DNA of 64,000 bases from Albula goreensis. Its lineage: Eukaryota; Chordata; Actinopteri; Albuliformes; Albulidae. Below are positions 20,001 to 35,490 of the stretch, in pieces; position 1 is the first letter of the stretch; each line of letters begins with the position of its first letter. The position numbers and the translations under genes were made by a program. The notes under the pieces were generated by a model. The model made no database searches. It was not told the DNA's origin and worked only from the letters and a program-made list of their open reading frames with translations. The stretch spans positions 24,684,501 to 24,748,500 of the forward strand of contig CM040748.1 of assembly GCA_022829145.1 (NCBI GenBank), given 5' to 3'.

Positions 20001-21339
20001 TAGGCTGCTCTAGATGTGTATATTATTTATCTACTGTTCCTTCTGGATACAGGATCAGTGAATAGGATCTATTTTAACAAAATGCCCCCTTTGTGGTCCT
20101 CACTTGTGTTCTTTGGGCAGCACGGTGCTTGTGACTAAACCACTGTAAACATGATGAACAATTTCTCTGACCAGGGCTATATTTACAGAGGGAGAACCAC
20201 AGACGTATTTAGCAGCTCTTTCATACAGTAAACACCACAGGTCGGACGCTTTTGAAAGGCGCTGGTGAAAGGGAGATGGGATGGGACCCTGTGGTCAGTG
20301 TGGGCTTCTGTTTCTCCTCCATTGTTATGGAAGCAGTGCTGACTTCACAGTACCCAAATGATCTGACAACCTGATCTTTAAGACACAAAAAGCCTGCATA
20401 CCACCCCTGCCAAACGGAACACTCTTGTCACTATATCCGTTTTGTCTCTTGCCTCGAGTGACTGGCGCTCAAAAGATTAAAAAGGGCCGGTTTTGGACGA
20501 ACATTTCCACAATACTGTAGGTTTACCTCTTCCTGAGCATCGCCAGCCAGGGATTTTTATGCCTCTTTGAATATTGAAAGGTCATGATATTGTTTAAAAT
20601 ATCATTTTCAAAACTTTTATCACAAAAGGTCACTGAATGCATATTCTTGAAGGGCAGTTTTTAGTACTCTAAAAGGCAAAGGCAACTAGCTTTATTTGTT
20701 TGCAACTGTTTAGTGAAAGGCTCACCTGAACTTTCTGCATGCAGCGCTGTTTGTATAGGTTTTTGTGCTTTATAAAAGTAATAGTGGTGAATTGCATTGG
20801 TGTTGATACAAAATAAATATGGTACAATGGTACCATTCAGAGCTTTATTTTTTGGAGACTATAACCATTGCAGGAACATACACAGAGTGGAGAGACATAG
20901 TTAGAACAAAGGTCAATGGGTTCAAGTCCATGTTGACGGTTAGAATGTGTTCTTGGACAGAAATTCTTACCTGCACCTCCTTGTTTCAAAACACCAACAT
21001 ATAAGATCTTGAGGTTTGAGAAAGTTTTAGAATGCCAAGTCACCATTGGCAAGGGCACCTTCTTTGCAAATACATAATTATGATGCAAATAATAGCCTCA
21101 ACATCCCTAGAGCAACCCCAGTTCTTGTGAATGGCTGAGCCTACAGGATGTTGTGGTCTAACTGAAATGATCATAGAACATCGTAGTCCATTCATGTCTC
21201 AGGGGCTGGAGTTACACATCTGGTTGTCATCCAAGAACACCAGAGATGACAACGAACAAGGACTTTGTGGACTGACCATGACAGCAAACAGGGAGTGAAG
21301 CAAAAATGGCAGGGATTTTCGTTCGAGTGATGTGGCGAA
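20001..21339. other. Intergenic, nothing firm
   Basis: A GGGTTCAAGTCC near 20927 resembles a Pol III B box, but no SINE middle or tail accompanies it. No coding signal is seen. Confidence 0.5.
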
Positions 21340-21780
21340 TCAGGTCACTGTGGTTGGCTGCGACCAGTCTTTGACTTCAGAGCAGAGAGGGAGCAGACGG
21401 GCGTGGCTGCGGGAACCACCCTGCTCGCCATTTTTGAGCCTCAGACGTTTTTCTGTGACTGGAGCGATCGAGTGAGGGCCTATATTTCGACACAAGAAAC
21501 CACAGAATTTCCATTTTAAAAGCTGATATAGCGTCCTGCATACCTCCAGCCCACATAGTCGATTCCCCAGACAGCTGTGGGGCCGTGGTCAGGCCACTCC
21601 TGGTTTGGAGCCTCTCCAGGCGCCACCAGAATAAAAATGCCGATGCCATATGACCAATCACATGACCTGTGTTTCTTGCATGCCTTCCTGAAGCTGAAGT
21701 CAACACCAACCAACCAACCATCATATGGAGTACCAGTGCAAGGCACTGTATATACATCATGACAGTTCAAAAACAATGTA
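21340..21780 (-). other. GC-richer block with unrecognised open frames
   Basis: The block stands out from AT-rich neighbours. Two overlapping minus-strand frames of 127 codons (21377-21760) and 86 codons (21516-21776) are open. The shorter is rich in W, G and C (for example PTAVWGIDYVGWRYAG), but I know no family that it fits. A CCAAT followed by TCACATGAC (E-box/M-box type) lies at 21654-21665. It may be an exon remnant, a decayed repeat or regulatory DNA. Confidence 0.25.
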
Positions 21781-24078
21781 CACTATTGTGTAGAGATGGG
21801 CAGGGTTACTCATGTATTCTGTCCAGTTAGGAAGCATATTCTGGAATTACTAATACCGTTGTGAATTCCTAATTTATTAAGCCTGAAACCCAGTATTTGT
21901 TCTCCAAAAGAACAGGAAATCATGGGAACAGGCATCAACAGTTGCCTGCATAATAATCCTTATAGACACATAATACTTTCAGCAGTTTAAAAAGGTAACT
22001 CACTGACTCAGGCTTAAACCAATTGAAGAAAACATATCATTACTTCAGTAAACACAGACTGACTTCTTTGGAACCTTGTAGCACGAATGCACAAATAAGA
22101 AGAAATAAAACTGGGCTGATCTCAATGAGTTGATGAAAAAAGGAATACACCACTAGAACCACTGGCTCATTGGCAGATTCATGATTCTGATTAAGATTTT
22201 AATTATGACTAAGTTTCACCTAGGTCTTATGTCTGTGAGTCTTCGTGTCAGATAGTTTTTATTGGAGATACTTTCCTGGGTCTTTACAGAGCTAAACCAC
22301 CACTTCACGTAGTTAAACACTGTACTCCTGTGAGAGGCTGAGGTGTATGCTGCCCAGCTGTAAACTATTTCTGTTAACACCCAAGAAGATAAGTACCTCT
22401 CAGGGAGAAAGAGAAAAATGCAAAAAGGAATGAATAATGTGTCCCCTTAGTGATGGGGGAGCTGGACTTTGAACCGACGCTTGGGTGAGGGCACAAGTGA
22501 CTGAGTGGCCCTGATGAAAAAAGGGTACACAAGGACACAGAGGCCACAGGCACGACAGTCCTCCTCAGTGGGGATTTCTGTGCAGGAGAGCAGACCACAG
22601 CAAAGCATAGCCATTCCTCAAAGACTGAAGTTCATTGTCTTCCATGTTTGTCTTACGCATCCTACACACCACTTACTTTAAAGCTCGTCTCTTTGTGCAA
22701 TAGAGCAGGCATTGTGAGGAAATCTTTTCCGAATTGCAGGCTACAGTCGGGCCCTGTCTCACTGTCTCCAGTCCATTTTCCTTTGTTTTCTCACACAAGC
22801 AATTAAGCTTGTTGCCCAATATCATGATTCCCAGATCATTGTTTTTCTTCTCTGTTGGTACCTTCTTTCTCGCTTTCTTTGGTATGTTTTTTTGGGTGAG
22901 GGGTCGGGGCCTGGGATAAGGAAGCGAAAAAAAGTACATTTGCAGCTTCATGACTAACCACACTTAGGTTTCTGGATCTTTGTATTTACATGTTTCCCAT
23001 GGAAAAAGGGGGAGGGGGGCAAGAAATGCAAACATATGGTTCTTGTTTGCAGGGTTATGGTGGAGCTGTTGTGTTTGTTCTCTCCAATGTGCAAGGGGAA
23101 TACATTCTCATAATTATCATAAAATATGGCTCTGCTGCTCAGATCATCAGAGCTTTCTTAAGCGGGGTCTTCAGATACGTCAACCAGTAATACAAAAAAT
23201 CAGGCTTTTTTCTGAGTTTGGCAATTGTTTTGGGTGAGGGGTGTTTTTATGAATTATTAGAATAAAAAGGTTTATCAGCTCCAAGAGAATTGAAATCCTA
23301 CTCTGCCACTTCTCATGCCTGGACTCTGAAGGGGTGGGGTAGTGGTGGGGGGGCCTGTTCTCCAGAGTAACCGATATGTGCTGAATTGTGAATGCCTTGG
23401 GCACTGCAGTTCAGCATTAAGCACAGAGTTTGCAATTATAAACCACACATGAAAATCAACACCAGCTAGAGTGTTTGCCCCGCACCTTTGCGAAGATAGG
23501 CCAAGAGGAATGCCCCCAAGGTGGTGGGGGGGACATTCCAAACCTCTGTGCACACCTCTGGCCTGTAATAATCTCCACTGTGTGACTTTAGGGACCACAG
23601 GAGGCGGTGACAGGGGTTTACTAACAGGTGGAAGACAGCTACTGTCCTGGAGAATGGACATTGTATAGACCTCTTGCAGAAGGTACGTTTAGTTTATTCA
23701 TGTCAACTGTATAATTTTAAAGCAGTTGCTTTATTCAGACAAGTTTTATTTATGCCTTTGGGTTCATGCTCACCAAAAAACACTCATTGTCAGTTCTGAG
23801 AGAACTTTGTATGAATTTGCTGCTGCCCTATTATTGCTGCTGCCCTATTGATTAATTTAAGTAGTTGAATTCATGATCTACAATTCATCAACTAATTCAT
23901 CGTGATATCTGGACCGAAAAGAAAACAGTACACCAATGCAACGATGGAGACACTGAACTGTAGGAGACATTGTCTGTAAGGTATTAAAATTATGTCCTGA
24001 CTCACTTTGCTCATTATAGATCCCAGGGCACCCAAAGCAAACAAAGGGGTTCTCCAGGATCCTTGATAAATTCCTTGA
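21781..24078. other. Intergenic, nothing recognised
   Basis: Short open frames only. G-rich strings occur near 23008-23020 and 23329-23353. No repeat family is recognised. Confidence 0.5.
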
Positions 24079-24150
24079 TTATTATTATTATTATCAGTCG
24101 TAGTAGTAGTAGCGGTGGTAGTAGTAGTAGAAGTGGTAATAGTATTATAG
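24079..24150 (+). repeat. Imperfect (ATT)n/(GTA)n trinucleotide repeat
   Basis: ATT units pass into a run of TAG/GTA units with GGT interruptions. This explains the threonine-rich and leucine/isoleucine-rich reverse frames. Confidence 0.9.
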
Positions 24151-25055
24151 CAATGAAGATATGATCCTCTTCTTGAAAGACCGATCTTATGCCATGAGAG
24201 AATGAACAGGTGGGGGTGAGGTGGAGAAAGGAGGATGGGAACCAAAAAAAAGGAAAGTGGAAAATGATCGGCGTGGCTTTCGCTTGGGTGTAGGCTGGTG
24301 TAAACATACCAAGAGCTTATGTGAGCTTTTGATCTTGTGAACCGTGAAATCTTCCCTGCAAAAACAGGAAAATTAGGCTTGGATATGAGAGGAAGGAGGG
24401 GTTGAATGACAAAACCTACTCAGAGGAGGATATTGAGCCAGAGATAGATATTTGGGTTGTATTAATCTAGCTCATGCTGTTTTAAAGTAATTTTATGTTT
24501 TAATAATTAATTAATAATTTATTCTTTACTGGTGCTTCTGCACCACAGCCATGCCAAAGTACAGTCAATGTAGAGACAGTAAGCCCTTGAGAAATATCTC
24601 TCGGTCAGGTTCATGTTGTGCTATACTCACCAACACCTTCAAGTCAGAAGAGGTCAGCAGTGCCTGAAACTGAGTGCTAAACCACATTGCTTCTGGTTTA
24701 CGGACCCAGCAGTTCCACAAACATAACCAGGTGGTTGAGATGTGCTAACTGTAGTGGTAGCTTCCAATGATAATCAAGTGGGTTTCTATGTTCAAATGCA
24801 GCATCTACAGGAAGATTTTAGTTCTTGCCGTGCTTCAGAGATGGCCATGTTATTCAGTATTTCAGTATCTCCTCAATTTGTTATAAATAAAATTTTCATT
24901 GCATGTATTTTCATGGCAGCAGAAGTCTGGTGATCAAGCTCATTTTCTCATGAGGAACAAACTCTGTTTTTCCAAGAAAGTGTTGACATTCTTTAGGGTG
25001 AGGACATGGAGAGAAAGAAGAAAGCGAAAGTTCGTGTTTTGCCTGAAAGATTCAC
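24151..25055. other. Intergenic, nothing recognised
   Basis: AT-rich DNA, including a TTAATTAATAATT stretch near 24499-24520. No coding or repeat signal. Confidence 0.5.
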
Positions 25056-25087
25056 TCTTTCTTTCTTTCTTTCTTTCTTTCTTTTTT
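25056..25087 (+). repeat. (CTTT)n microsatellite
   Basis: About eight CTTT units lie in a pyrimidine-rich context. Confidence 0.9.
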
Positions 25088-25744
25088 CCGCCTTCCTGGT
25101 TCCCTGGTAGGATGTGGACGTATGGTTTAGAGGTGAGCAGCACACCCCTTCCCCAACCCCCACACCCCACCCCCGCTAAGCTTTTGCCCATGAGCTATCC
25201 ATTTGAACATCAATGGTAGTCAGACGTCCTGTGAGGACTTGAAACGGGTGTCTTTGCGAGGCTGTTGGAAATGCTGGGGCATGCCTTCTATACCTGATAT
25301 GATGTGAAGCTTACTTTTGTTTGATGGTTTGATTCATTGATACAAACTGGTAGTGAGGGCAAAAACAGAGCGAGAGATAGAGAGAGAGATTATGAAAAAG
25401 GGGAAGAAAGATTGAGTGGGATGTGTCTTCTTAGAAAATGTAGGTGCCTTATTCATTTCACACAGCCTCAAAAATTAATGAAAGGTTCAGGTAACAATAT
25501 TCTTATTGGTACAGTACATTTTTTCACAATTATATTGTTTGTTTCAAAAGCACAAAACCTTCATAACAGCAAGAGATATACCATGAATGAACACTGTCAC
25601 ACTTTTACAATGAGGTATGAGCTCATACCTGCGTAGTCCAATATAAATTATGTACATGTTATAAGTGTTTTTTCTGTAAAAAAGAGCAGGGCATCATATT
25701 CCATAGGCCATTCTGATACAAATTTAAATGGGCTGTTTAATGTA
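25088..25744. other. Intergenic, nothing recognised
   Basis: A C-rich CCCCAACCCCCACACCCCACCCC stretch, interrupted by A, occurs near 25150-25173. No coding signal is seen. Confidence 0.5.
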
Positions 25745-25960
25745 GGTTTACATTTACACTTAGGAAATGAGACTTTTAGGCATTTCCAGAGTGACCCACA
25801 AAAGTGCATTCAGTAAGGGAGAACAGCTGAGATGATACCAAGCTATCAAAAAGATGTTAAACAGGACCACACTATCATCCATTTAAGGTTTATCACAAAT
25901 CAGGTGGGTGATCTGTAGGCTAACAGACATTACAAACGCAGTAAAAATAATTTTAAAAAT
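25745..25960 (-). mobile_element. Probable highly diverged SINE-like repeat
   Basis: The series TTTACATTTACACTTAGG, then TTTTAGGCATTTCCAGAGTG, then ACAAAAGTGCATTCAGTAAG resembles, in reverse orientation, widespread fish repeats ending in an L2-like tail. The GGATA loop is mutated. Boundaries are uncertain. Confidence 0.4.
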
Positions 25961-27806
<1,846 letters not shown>

Positions 27807-30660
27807 AAGTATATGTACCGACCCTGCTTTGGATGCCAGCTTATGCCTTCGAGCATGAGGCTTTTGTCTAAAAAGTTGAAGAAAAAAGGAAGCATTTGCA
27901 ATGCATCGGGACTGAACCGGTCCCTCTTCACATTCCGACATTCTGCATTAACTTTAAATTGAAACAGTAAGATCTTTTTATTTCCTTTTTGTTTATTCAC
28001 TTTTCTTTCTGTTGTCTCACCAATTGCATGTGATGCAATTCCTCTTTGTGTTGCCTACAGTTTAGTGCACAACAAATTACCTGATTTCACAAGAGAAACA
28101 GGAAATAAACCTTTCAAATGGAATAACCATTATCACAGAAAGCCTGGGCTTTGTGCTCTTACATTTGTCAGATGTATCCAGCAGCGCAGGGCTGACATTG
28201 TTGTGCTGTAACAGACATTGGCCCCTTATATCTGGCATCAGATTTAGAATCCTTCACTAAGAGCTGGTGTTTTATGCTAGGCTCCTTATTCTTTTACACA
28301 CAACACTCAGACAACCTGGAAACAGGCAAATGCCACCTGAAAGAGACCGAAGTACATTTTAACATGCTAATCTCTCCATTATTCGCTTTGTCAGTAACAT
28401 TTTCTCGAGAGCCTGAAATCAAACATCTATTCACTCCCCCTGGCTGCAGGGAAGCCACTGTCTGAACCTTGTTCATTTCTGACCTTCACATACTTTCCCA
28501 AGGGCTTATGCTGTACCATACAAGTGAAATCCAGTCCTGCTTTCTTCCATGCAGAAACAACTTATAAATAGATAGATAGTTAAAAGCAGGTTGCAAAGAT
28601 ACAGGGAGCAATTGAAACCTGATAAACAAAGAACAAAAATCTTTCAAATATAGTGGGTTGACTCACATAAAACATCACAAACGAGCTTCAGCAGGAAACC
28701 GTCTCTTCTCAGGTTTAAAACCCTGCACAAGGCAAAAAAGGGAAGAAGTCAAGAAGATTCTAGACAAAAGAATCCAAATGACAAAGCTTCGCTTTTTCTT
28801 GAAGATGTTAAAATTAGCGTTTGAAAAAAATCAAAGGCCCGACATTAAAAAACCGAAAGAAGCCTGAAATGTCGGCACTGCAGCTTAAAAAAAGACCTCA
28901 GATGAAAAATTCTTGTGCCGGCCTTTGGTGTCACTTCAAAGCCTTCTCTTTAAGAAAATGGGCTAATACAGCACTGATGCAGAGATTGGCATGTCTCTGT
29001 GACAGTGGCCATGGAGCCTGGGACCTGGCGGGCCCCAGATCTTGGAACAGAGGTCTCCAGAGGGGGCTGGGAAAGGGGGGGAGTGGGGGATGTCTGACTT
29101 GTAACCCAGGGGTCATCTTCACTCTCACCCTCTGTGATTGTGTCTTTCTTCTCTCATACCTGGAAAGATGGCCTCCTTTGAACCCTACAGTAGCTATAGG
29201 AACCACTGGAGGTTCGTCACTTAATCTAAAGCAGTCTGGGCTGAAGTATCACACTAGTCTCTAGTCATTAAAAAGTGACTGGCAGAGACTTTCTCCAGCT
29301 TCATTTTCACATACACATGCACCACACATACATACAAGCATACACATAAACACTCACACACAAACACATTCACACACAGTGGATTAGAGGAGCCAGTGGT
29401 TCAACTAATTTGTTTTTCACATGCCTGTATTCCAGTCTGGTTTAATAAGATATGCAATCTCCAAATTATTCAAATTATTTTTTGTATGATAAAATATACA
29501 TAATTGTTTCAAATGGTGATACAAACAGGGATCAGACCAAGATCATTGGCATTTTGTGTGTAACAGTGCTGACTGCCTCATAGACTAAGGCTTAGACTAT
29601 AAATGTCATTTATATTGTCAAGGCTACCAAAAGAACGACCTATAACACCACTGGCCCCCAAATGACTGAGTTACAGAGGGTGTTCTTAAGAAGCCTTTGA
29701 TGTTTCTTTAAGTAGGCTTTTTGGAAACAGGGTTTTTGATGGTGGTATTTCAGTCATTGCCACACAAATGCTTAATTTGCTGTATTAGATGTGTCTAATT
29801 CATACAGTATGTGATTTGATTAAGCAGTCATCCATTAGATCATAACTAAATTTATAATTTGTGATATAGAGGTGTGATTTATTTACTGCATGGCACTGAT
29901 ATTATTTACCACTGATAGACTATGTTATATTTTTGACTCTCCAGCGTTTTCCATCTTAGAACTCTGTTGAACACAATTTCTTAGACGTTTGATTCTTGAC
30001 TTTATGGCTGTAAGTATTTTGTTAAGAGTTTAATTTTCCAGTCTCAAGTACTTCAAAGAATGGGGAATCTAGAGTCCATGCTCCTCTAAGCATTCTCAGA
30101 GATCTTATTCTTTAATTCCAACAGCCTTAAATAAATATGTGCAATCACCCTTTTCCAACAGATTCATTTCCCATTTATGTATTTTAAATGAATATTATTA
30201 GCTGCCCTTGCAAGAAAGGTTCTTATCCTAATCCGAAGGAATCGAAGGCATTTCCATTTAATGCTTACTTACGGGCCATTCTTTAAGGACTATTTGCCTC
30301 ACAGTCTTAGTAAATGAGCTCTGTACCCTGACTCCCATCTCTGTTATAATTTCATTGGAATGAGAACCATTCCCTTTGATCCCAGACAGCGTTTTGAATC
30401 TGCCGGTTGTGTATTCTAACATCAATGGAAAAGCGGTTGCGAGCTTACTCTTTCATTATTTTACACAGAGATAAAACGAACAAGAGGGGGGAGAAGAAAA
30501 AGAAGAAGAAAAAAAACATCCTGTGCCTCAGAAATGAGGGGATGCTTTTTATATACGTACAGTAATTTCTTTATCTGATTTGGTCCCTGCTTATTGAAAA
30601 TGCCCAGATCCACCCCCGCCTCTCCACCCCACCATTCCTCCTTTCTATGGTTCTCTTTCT
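27807..30660. other. Intergenic, nothing firm
   Basis: A segment at 29515-29600 reads, on the minus strand, like a decayed tRNA head (GGTCTGATCCCTG as B box) but lacks a tail. CA-rich DNA lies at 29310-29380. The 147-codon frame starting at 28821 matches nothing known. Confidence 0.5.
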
Positions 30661-33600
30661 TGTTGGTCTGCCACTTTTCTCTTGCAGCGCAACGGTCAAA
30701 AAGGCAGCGCGGTATGTCTCCTTCTCTTTAATGTCAACCAGGCAGGATGCGGCAGAGAGCAGAGGGAGCTGTATGGAGACCTAGCCTCCGTGTTTCCTCT
30801 ATTTATTGTGTTTTTGGTAGGAGTTCAGTCAGCCCGGAGATCTTTGCTCTGTGGGGGACGATCTTTCCTGAAACGACACCTTAATACAGCTAACAATGGT
30901 TATGATGCTGAAAAAAGAACACATAGCAGAATATAACACTGAAAGGCCACACCCATACACACCACACACACATTAAAACACTCAGATCAAAGACATAGTG
31001 CCCTTTAAAATGCTCGCGCAGAGATTCAAACACAGCAGCAATTAGCTTTAGAAATCTCTCAATTCCTCCTCCAGGAGGAATTATGGCAGGATGACTATGA
31101 GAAGCAGCTCTTGTTTCTTCTGACCTCTATGTGGAATGAAAATGACTTGGACCATCATGCTGTATTGGTGTTTGTATGTGTGTCTCTGTGCATACTCATG
31201 GATTGTTGTAGATGTCTGCAAGTGTGTAGATATGACTTTGCAATATGTAACAAACAGAGAAAGAGAGTCCACTGTGTCCACAACATAGATTTTCTTTAAG
31301 GAACCACTTCTGTTTTTCGCTGTATTGTCTGTCTTGACTGAGGTGGTGGAAAAACACTGGAATATCCATACACGGGTTATCTTCGGGGAAGGAGACAAGC
31401 TATGTTTCATTTTGAGGTGTGCTTTTTTTTTTGAAGAGGCGGTTAAGATCATTATCTTCAATGAAATGATGTTGACAAAACAGCACTCTGGACAGCTCAA
31501 ATTAAGGTGACAGGTCAAGCACAGACAACTGGACTGTTTGTGGGTTGGATATCAAGTATCATGAGCTGTACAGCTGTGTAACAGTATGTGGTGACTTATG
31601 TAAATATTGTATGGTAAAATTGCATTTTTCATTACATTGTGATACTAAAGCCGCCATAATATGATTTTTCATGGAGAGAATGTCTTTGTGACTTGAAACA
31701 CTTGCATCCTACATTTTGGGTCTATCCTACCCTCCAAGGCATGTAACAGAGCCTGCATTGGGGTTAAGTTATGACCTCAGCGGCATAACTGTGTGACCAC
31801 AAACGGATGTTTGGTATGCTTCCATAGCATGAACAAGGGATCCAGACCTGACACTAATGCAGGACACAGAACATTTTTTCAACTTGATTGATCTGGGTTT
31901 GCTGCAGAAATGTCATTGTCCCAAACTGACTTCTTTATGGAAAAAACAGATACTGAATTGTCGTATTTAGGTTTATTCATAATAAAGGAATTGACAAGGT
32001 ACATTTCATTAGAAGGTGGCTTTGTTGTGCGGTAAATAAAAGACTGATAACTGAAAACGAAAACTATTTAAGATCAGTATCTTCACAGGGAGTTTGTTGG
32101 CATAATAAGAAAATTTCATGGGGGAACGACAGGCTAAGATCAATATCTAGTAAGAGGAATGTGTGTAGATTGATGAAAAATGAGTCTGACCTTGACATTG
32201 AAATAAAACCATGTTACTTTTCCCTTGCAAATGTAATTTCTTTCATAAATGGTATGGATCTGTTGAATCGCTAAACTATGCACATAGTTTGGGAATGGCA
32301 ATAGGAGGATACAAAAGATCAGCAGTATCAAAATCACTGTTACGATCAATCTTATCTTGCACCGATTTCCCTTAGTTAGAGCTGGTGTAGTTTCTTTGTG
32401 ACAGTATATGAAGGAAGGTTTTTCCTATAGTCATGGCCCTGCATTCTACTCCTAAGTAAACAGGGTAACATCTGTTAATGCTTTAATAGAAAATGAAAGA
32501 TTGTTGGTTGGTTCTGTACCATACCAAACCCATCTGAACTTAATCAGTATGATACATTACAATACACTTGTTCAAGAGAAAAAGGACAATACTTGCCCGT
32601 AGCTTTTTTCTCCTGCCATTTTCGTTTAGCCCTGCTTCTATTTGAGCAAAGATATTGCAGTATGGCTGCCATCACCAGCTTATTTACATTCCATTCTTCT
32701 GTCCATTTGGCTAACAACTGACATTGACCTGTGCAAAACAAAATGCACATTTTTATTTCAAATAAATACGCACAAAAGTATGAAAATCAATTAATGGATG
32801 GCCACATGAATTGGAGCAGTCATACATCCTGTCTCTTCCTCTGAGACGAGATATGCCATAGGAGGGCCTGAAAACATAGTTCAAGACCTACATGTGCATA
32901 AGTGTTTTCAGTCAAATTACCACTTAACAATATATGAAAATAATGCATGTACTTACAAGTGTTTGCATCTACTATCAAACAAATAAGACTAGATTCAAAC
33001 CAAATGTGTCATTATTAATTATTTTTCAACTGTGCTGACAAGATTTTAGGTTTATCCATAACGTTTTTTTAACTAAACAGTAATGATCAGGTAACTTAAG
33101 GGTGTCTTTAGGAAATCTTAGATTATGACCAAAATCTCTTGTGGAATTTATGTTTTATGCAGGACATTTTCCACAAAATATTTTAGTTTTTATACATTTT
33201 AATAATATTTCTCATTGATTGCTTGACAGATTTCCACACTACATTCAGAAGCACTGTACAAGAGATCTGCAACACTTTCACACCTCAGAGGGTGGTCTCC
33301 AACTAAAGTGTGAAAAGAAATCTGCCTTGTATTCACATGATCAGTGACTCCAGAAATTCCAACCAACACAATCAATGTCTTAATATTTACATCTGGAATT
33401 TATGGATTTTATGATTTACATTGATCAAGTGAAGATTCATTCATCTGTTCTGCATTTTAATTCATACAGAGAAACTTACAATGTGTAGTTTGTTTGTTAG
33501 TATTGAGAACAATGCAACATACAGATAACAGAGTAATTTAGCTCATAAATACTGTCAAATCTTTTGCATTACTTTATTTTTAATGTAATACTTTGCTACG

Positions 33601-34920
33601 ATTTCAGTTTACAAATGGAAAAAATAACAGTTTGATTCAGTTGCTATTTGTAGTCATATTAGACAAGTTGTTAGCAAAGCTAGTTTGTATTAGCCACCCC
33701 CTTTATAGGATGATGAGAGCTAACACGAGCTAAACCTGTATAGCTGAAATTTAATGGAATTTTTTCACTGACTGTAAGAGAACTTGGTCCAACAGATATG
33801 TTTTGAATAGAACATTTCTGAAAAATATGTATTCTGGGAATTTATCAGCCTGAAAATTATGATGGGGGATAATATTCAGTATTCAGAACCCTATAAGTTT
33901 AAATAGTGAAATAAAGGGGGCAGAAACTGCATTTGCAAGCCGACAACCAGCAGGATGTCATATTTAATTGAAGCAGACTCTTCACCCGTGTTTCCATTTG
34001 TACAGTCATACACTACTTTTGATCTGTATGACTGTTCAACTTAAGTACCATTGCAAAGGCTTAAATTGCTTATTTTTTGTTATTTGAAATGCCTAATTTG
34101 CAAGTTGTAACAGGCAATGTTTTTTTATGATGTTGAATGGTGTTTGTTGCTTGGGTCCCCTTCACCTTTTTAAATCTCAGTGAGAGTATGACGGCATGAG
34201 AACTCCACTAATGTGTGAGTGGTATGTGTCTGTGTGCATCTCTGTTTGTGAGAGTACACATTTTGGCAGAATGAGCCATATACATTATATAATGAGGAGG
34301 CAACACTTTGATTCATCTAATACTTTGAAGGTGTTGCTTTCATTTTTGGCTTCTTCTCAAACATGTGTCTCAGAATGTAAGATTGGGGTTCTTACAGCCC
34401 ATACCGACAGTTTGCCTGTACTAGCATAGAAATCATTTTCACTTCCCAGTCCTGAGGACCCATGAAGGAAGTTTTCTTTTGCTTTTATGAGGGTGTTTGA
34501 AGATAGATGTTTGCTGTTCTTTTTGGTGCTATTAATCTGTGAGGCTTGGCCTCTGGATCAAGGCTCTCATCTGAGATGCAAAGACTTTTACTCTTTTAAA
34601 AGCACTGTGAACACTTTGAGGCACAAGCACGCAAGATTGGAAAATGAAAACCAAAAAAGGCAGTTCTTTTACATACCCATCCCCCCCTCCCCAACCACCC
34701 CCTTGTTCTAATCTTCCATTGTTTCAGACCCAAACAGTAGACAAAGGGCCGAAAGATCAAAACAAGTGACTATCAAACTATCAAAAGACTGCCACCCTGC
34801 TCTGATTCTCCACATAAGGCTTTGGGAGAGCGGGAGTGCAGGAGTCAGACTCCGCCAGTTGCATACTGTTTCCAGTGTCTTTGATGAGGAACTTAAAACA
34901 CCACATTATCAAATGACTCT
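30661..34920. other. Intergenic, nothing firm
   Basis: AT-rich DNA. The one exon-like arrangement, a 24-base segment at 30688-30711 between a good acceptor and GTATGT, is discussed as a finding but not called. No repeats are recognised. Confidence 0.5.
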
Positions 34921-34928
34921 TAAGCAGG

Positions 34929-34994
34929 AAGGCGAAGACGATGAAGAAGAACCAGCAGCAGAAGAGGAAGAAGAAGAAGACGAGGTGGAAAAGC
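34929..34994 (+). repeat. Polypurine (GAA/GAG)n tract
   Basis: A purine-rich run of GAA, GAG, GAC and CAG triplets. The plus-strand frame across it is glutamate-rich (EEEEEEDEVE) by composition only. Confidence 0.85.
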
Positions 34995-35416
34995 ATCGTG
35001 CTAACGAACAAACGCACACCCATACATGCTCCATTGTTTTATTAGCATGCGGTAGATAACCTTTATTAAACCTGATCTGAAATGACTCGCATGGACCGCC
35101 GCTGCTTTGATGCGGTGACTGCCTCTTTTCCTGTTTATGCTGTGAATGCAGGTTGTGGTGGGGAGATAAAGCACTTCAGAAGGATATTAAGACTTGAAAG
35201 TCCCTTGGCTATTCACTGGCACATATTTGATGTTGTTCTTGCTCCTTTGGTAAATTAGCATATCTCTTTCAAAGGCATCCTCTGATGAACGTAATCCTTT
35301 GCCATCATGTATTTGCTAAAAGTCATAAATGATAGAAGTATATTGTGTACAGAAGTGACACATGAAAGTGAGATAACCAGATTAGTGGTAATGAATTGAG
35401 TTTGTGTCTTTTCCCC
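34995..35416. other. Intergenic between two triplet tracts
   Basis: Contains a perfect TCF/LEF-type GCTTTGATG at 35104-35112. Nothing else is recognised. Confidence 0.45.
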
Positions 35417-35490
35417 ATTCCCTTTCTTCTTCTGCTTCTTCCTCTTCTTCTTCTTATTCTTCTTGTTCATCCTCCTCATCCTCTTCTTAT
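35417..35490 (-). repeat. Polypyrimidine (CTT)n tract
   Basis: CTT/CCT triplets form the complement type of the polypurine tract 430 bases upstream. Confidence 0.85.

Noticed and set aside
20880-21010. Possible tRNA or SINE head with GGGTTCAAGTCC
   Set aside because: It has only a B-box-like string. No cloverleaf could be folded by eye, and no SINE middle or tail is present.
29515-29600. Possible minus-strand SINE head
   Set aside because: It resembles a decayed tRNA-like region but lacks the diagnostic middle and GGATA tail, so it is mentioned only within the intergenic entry.
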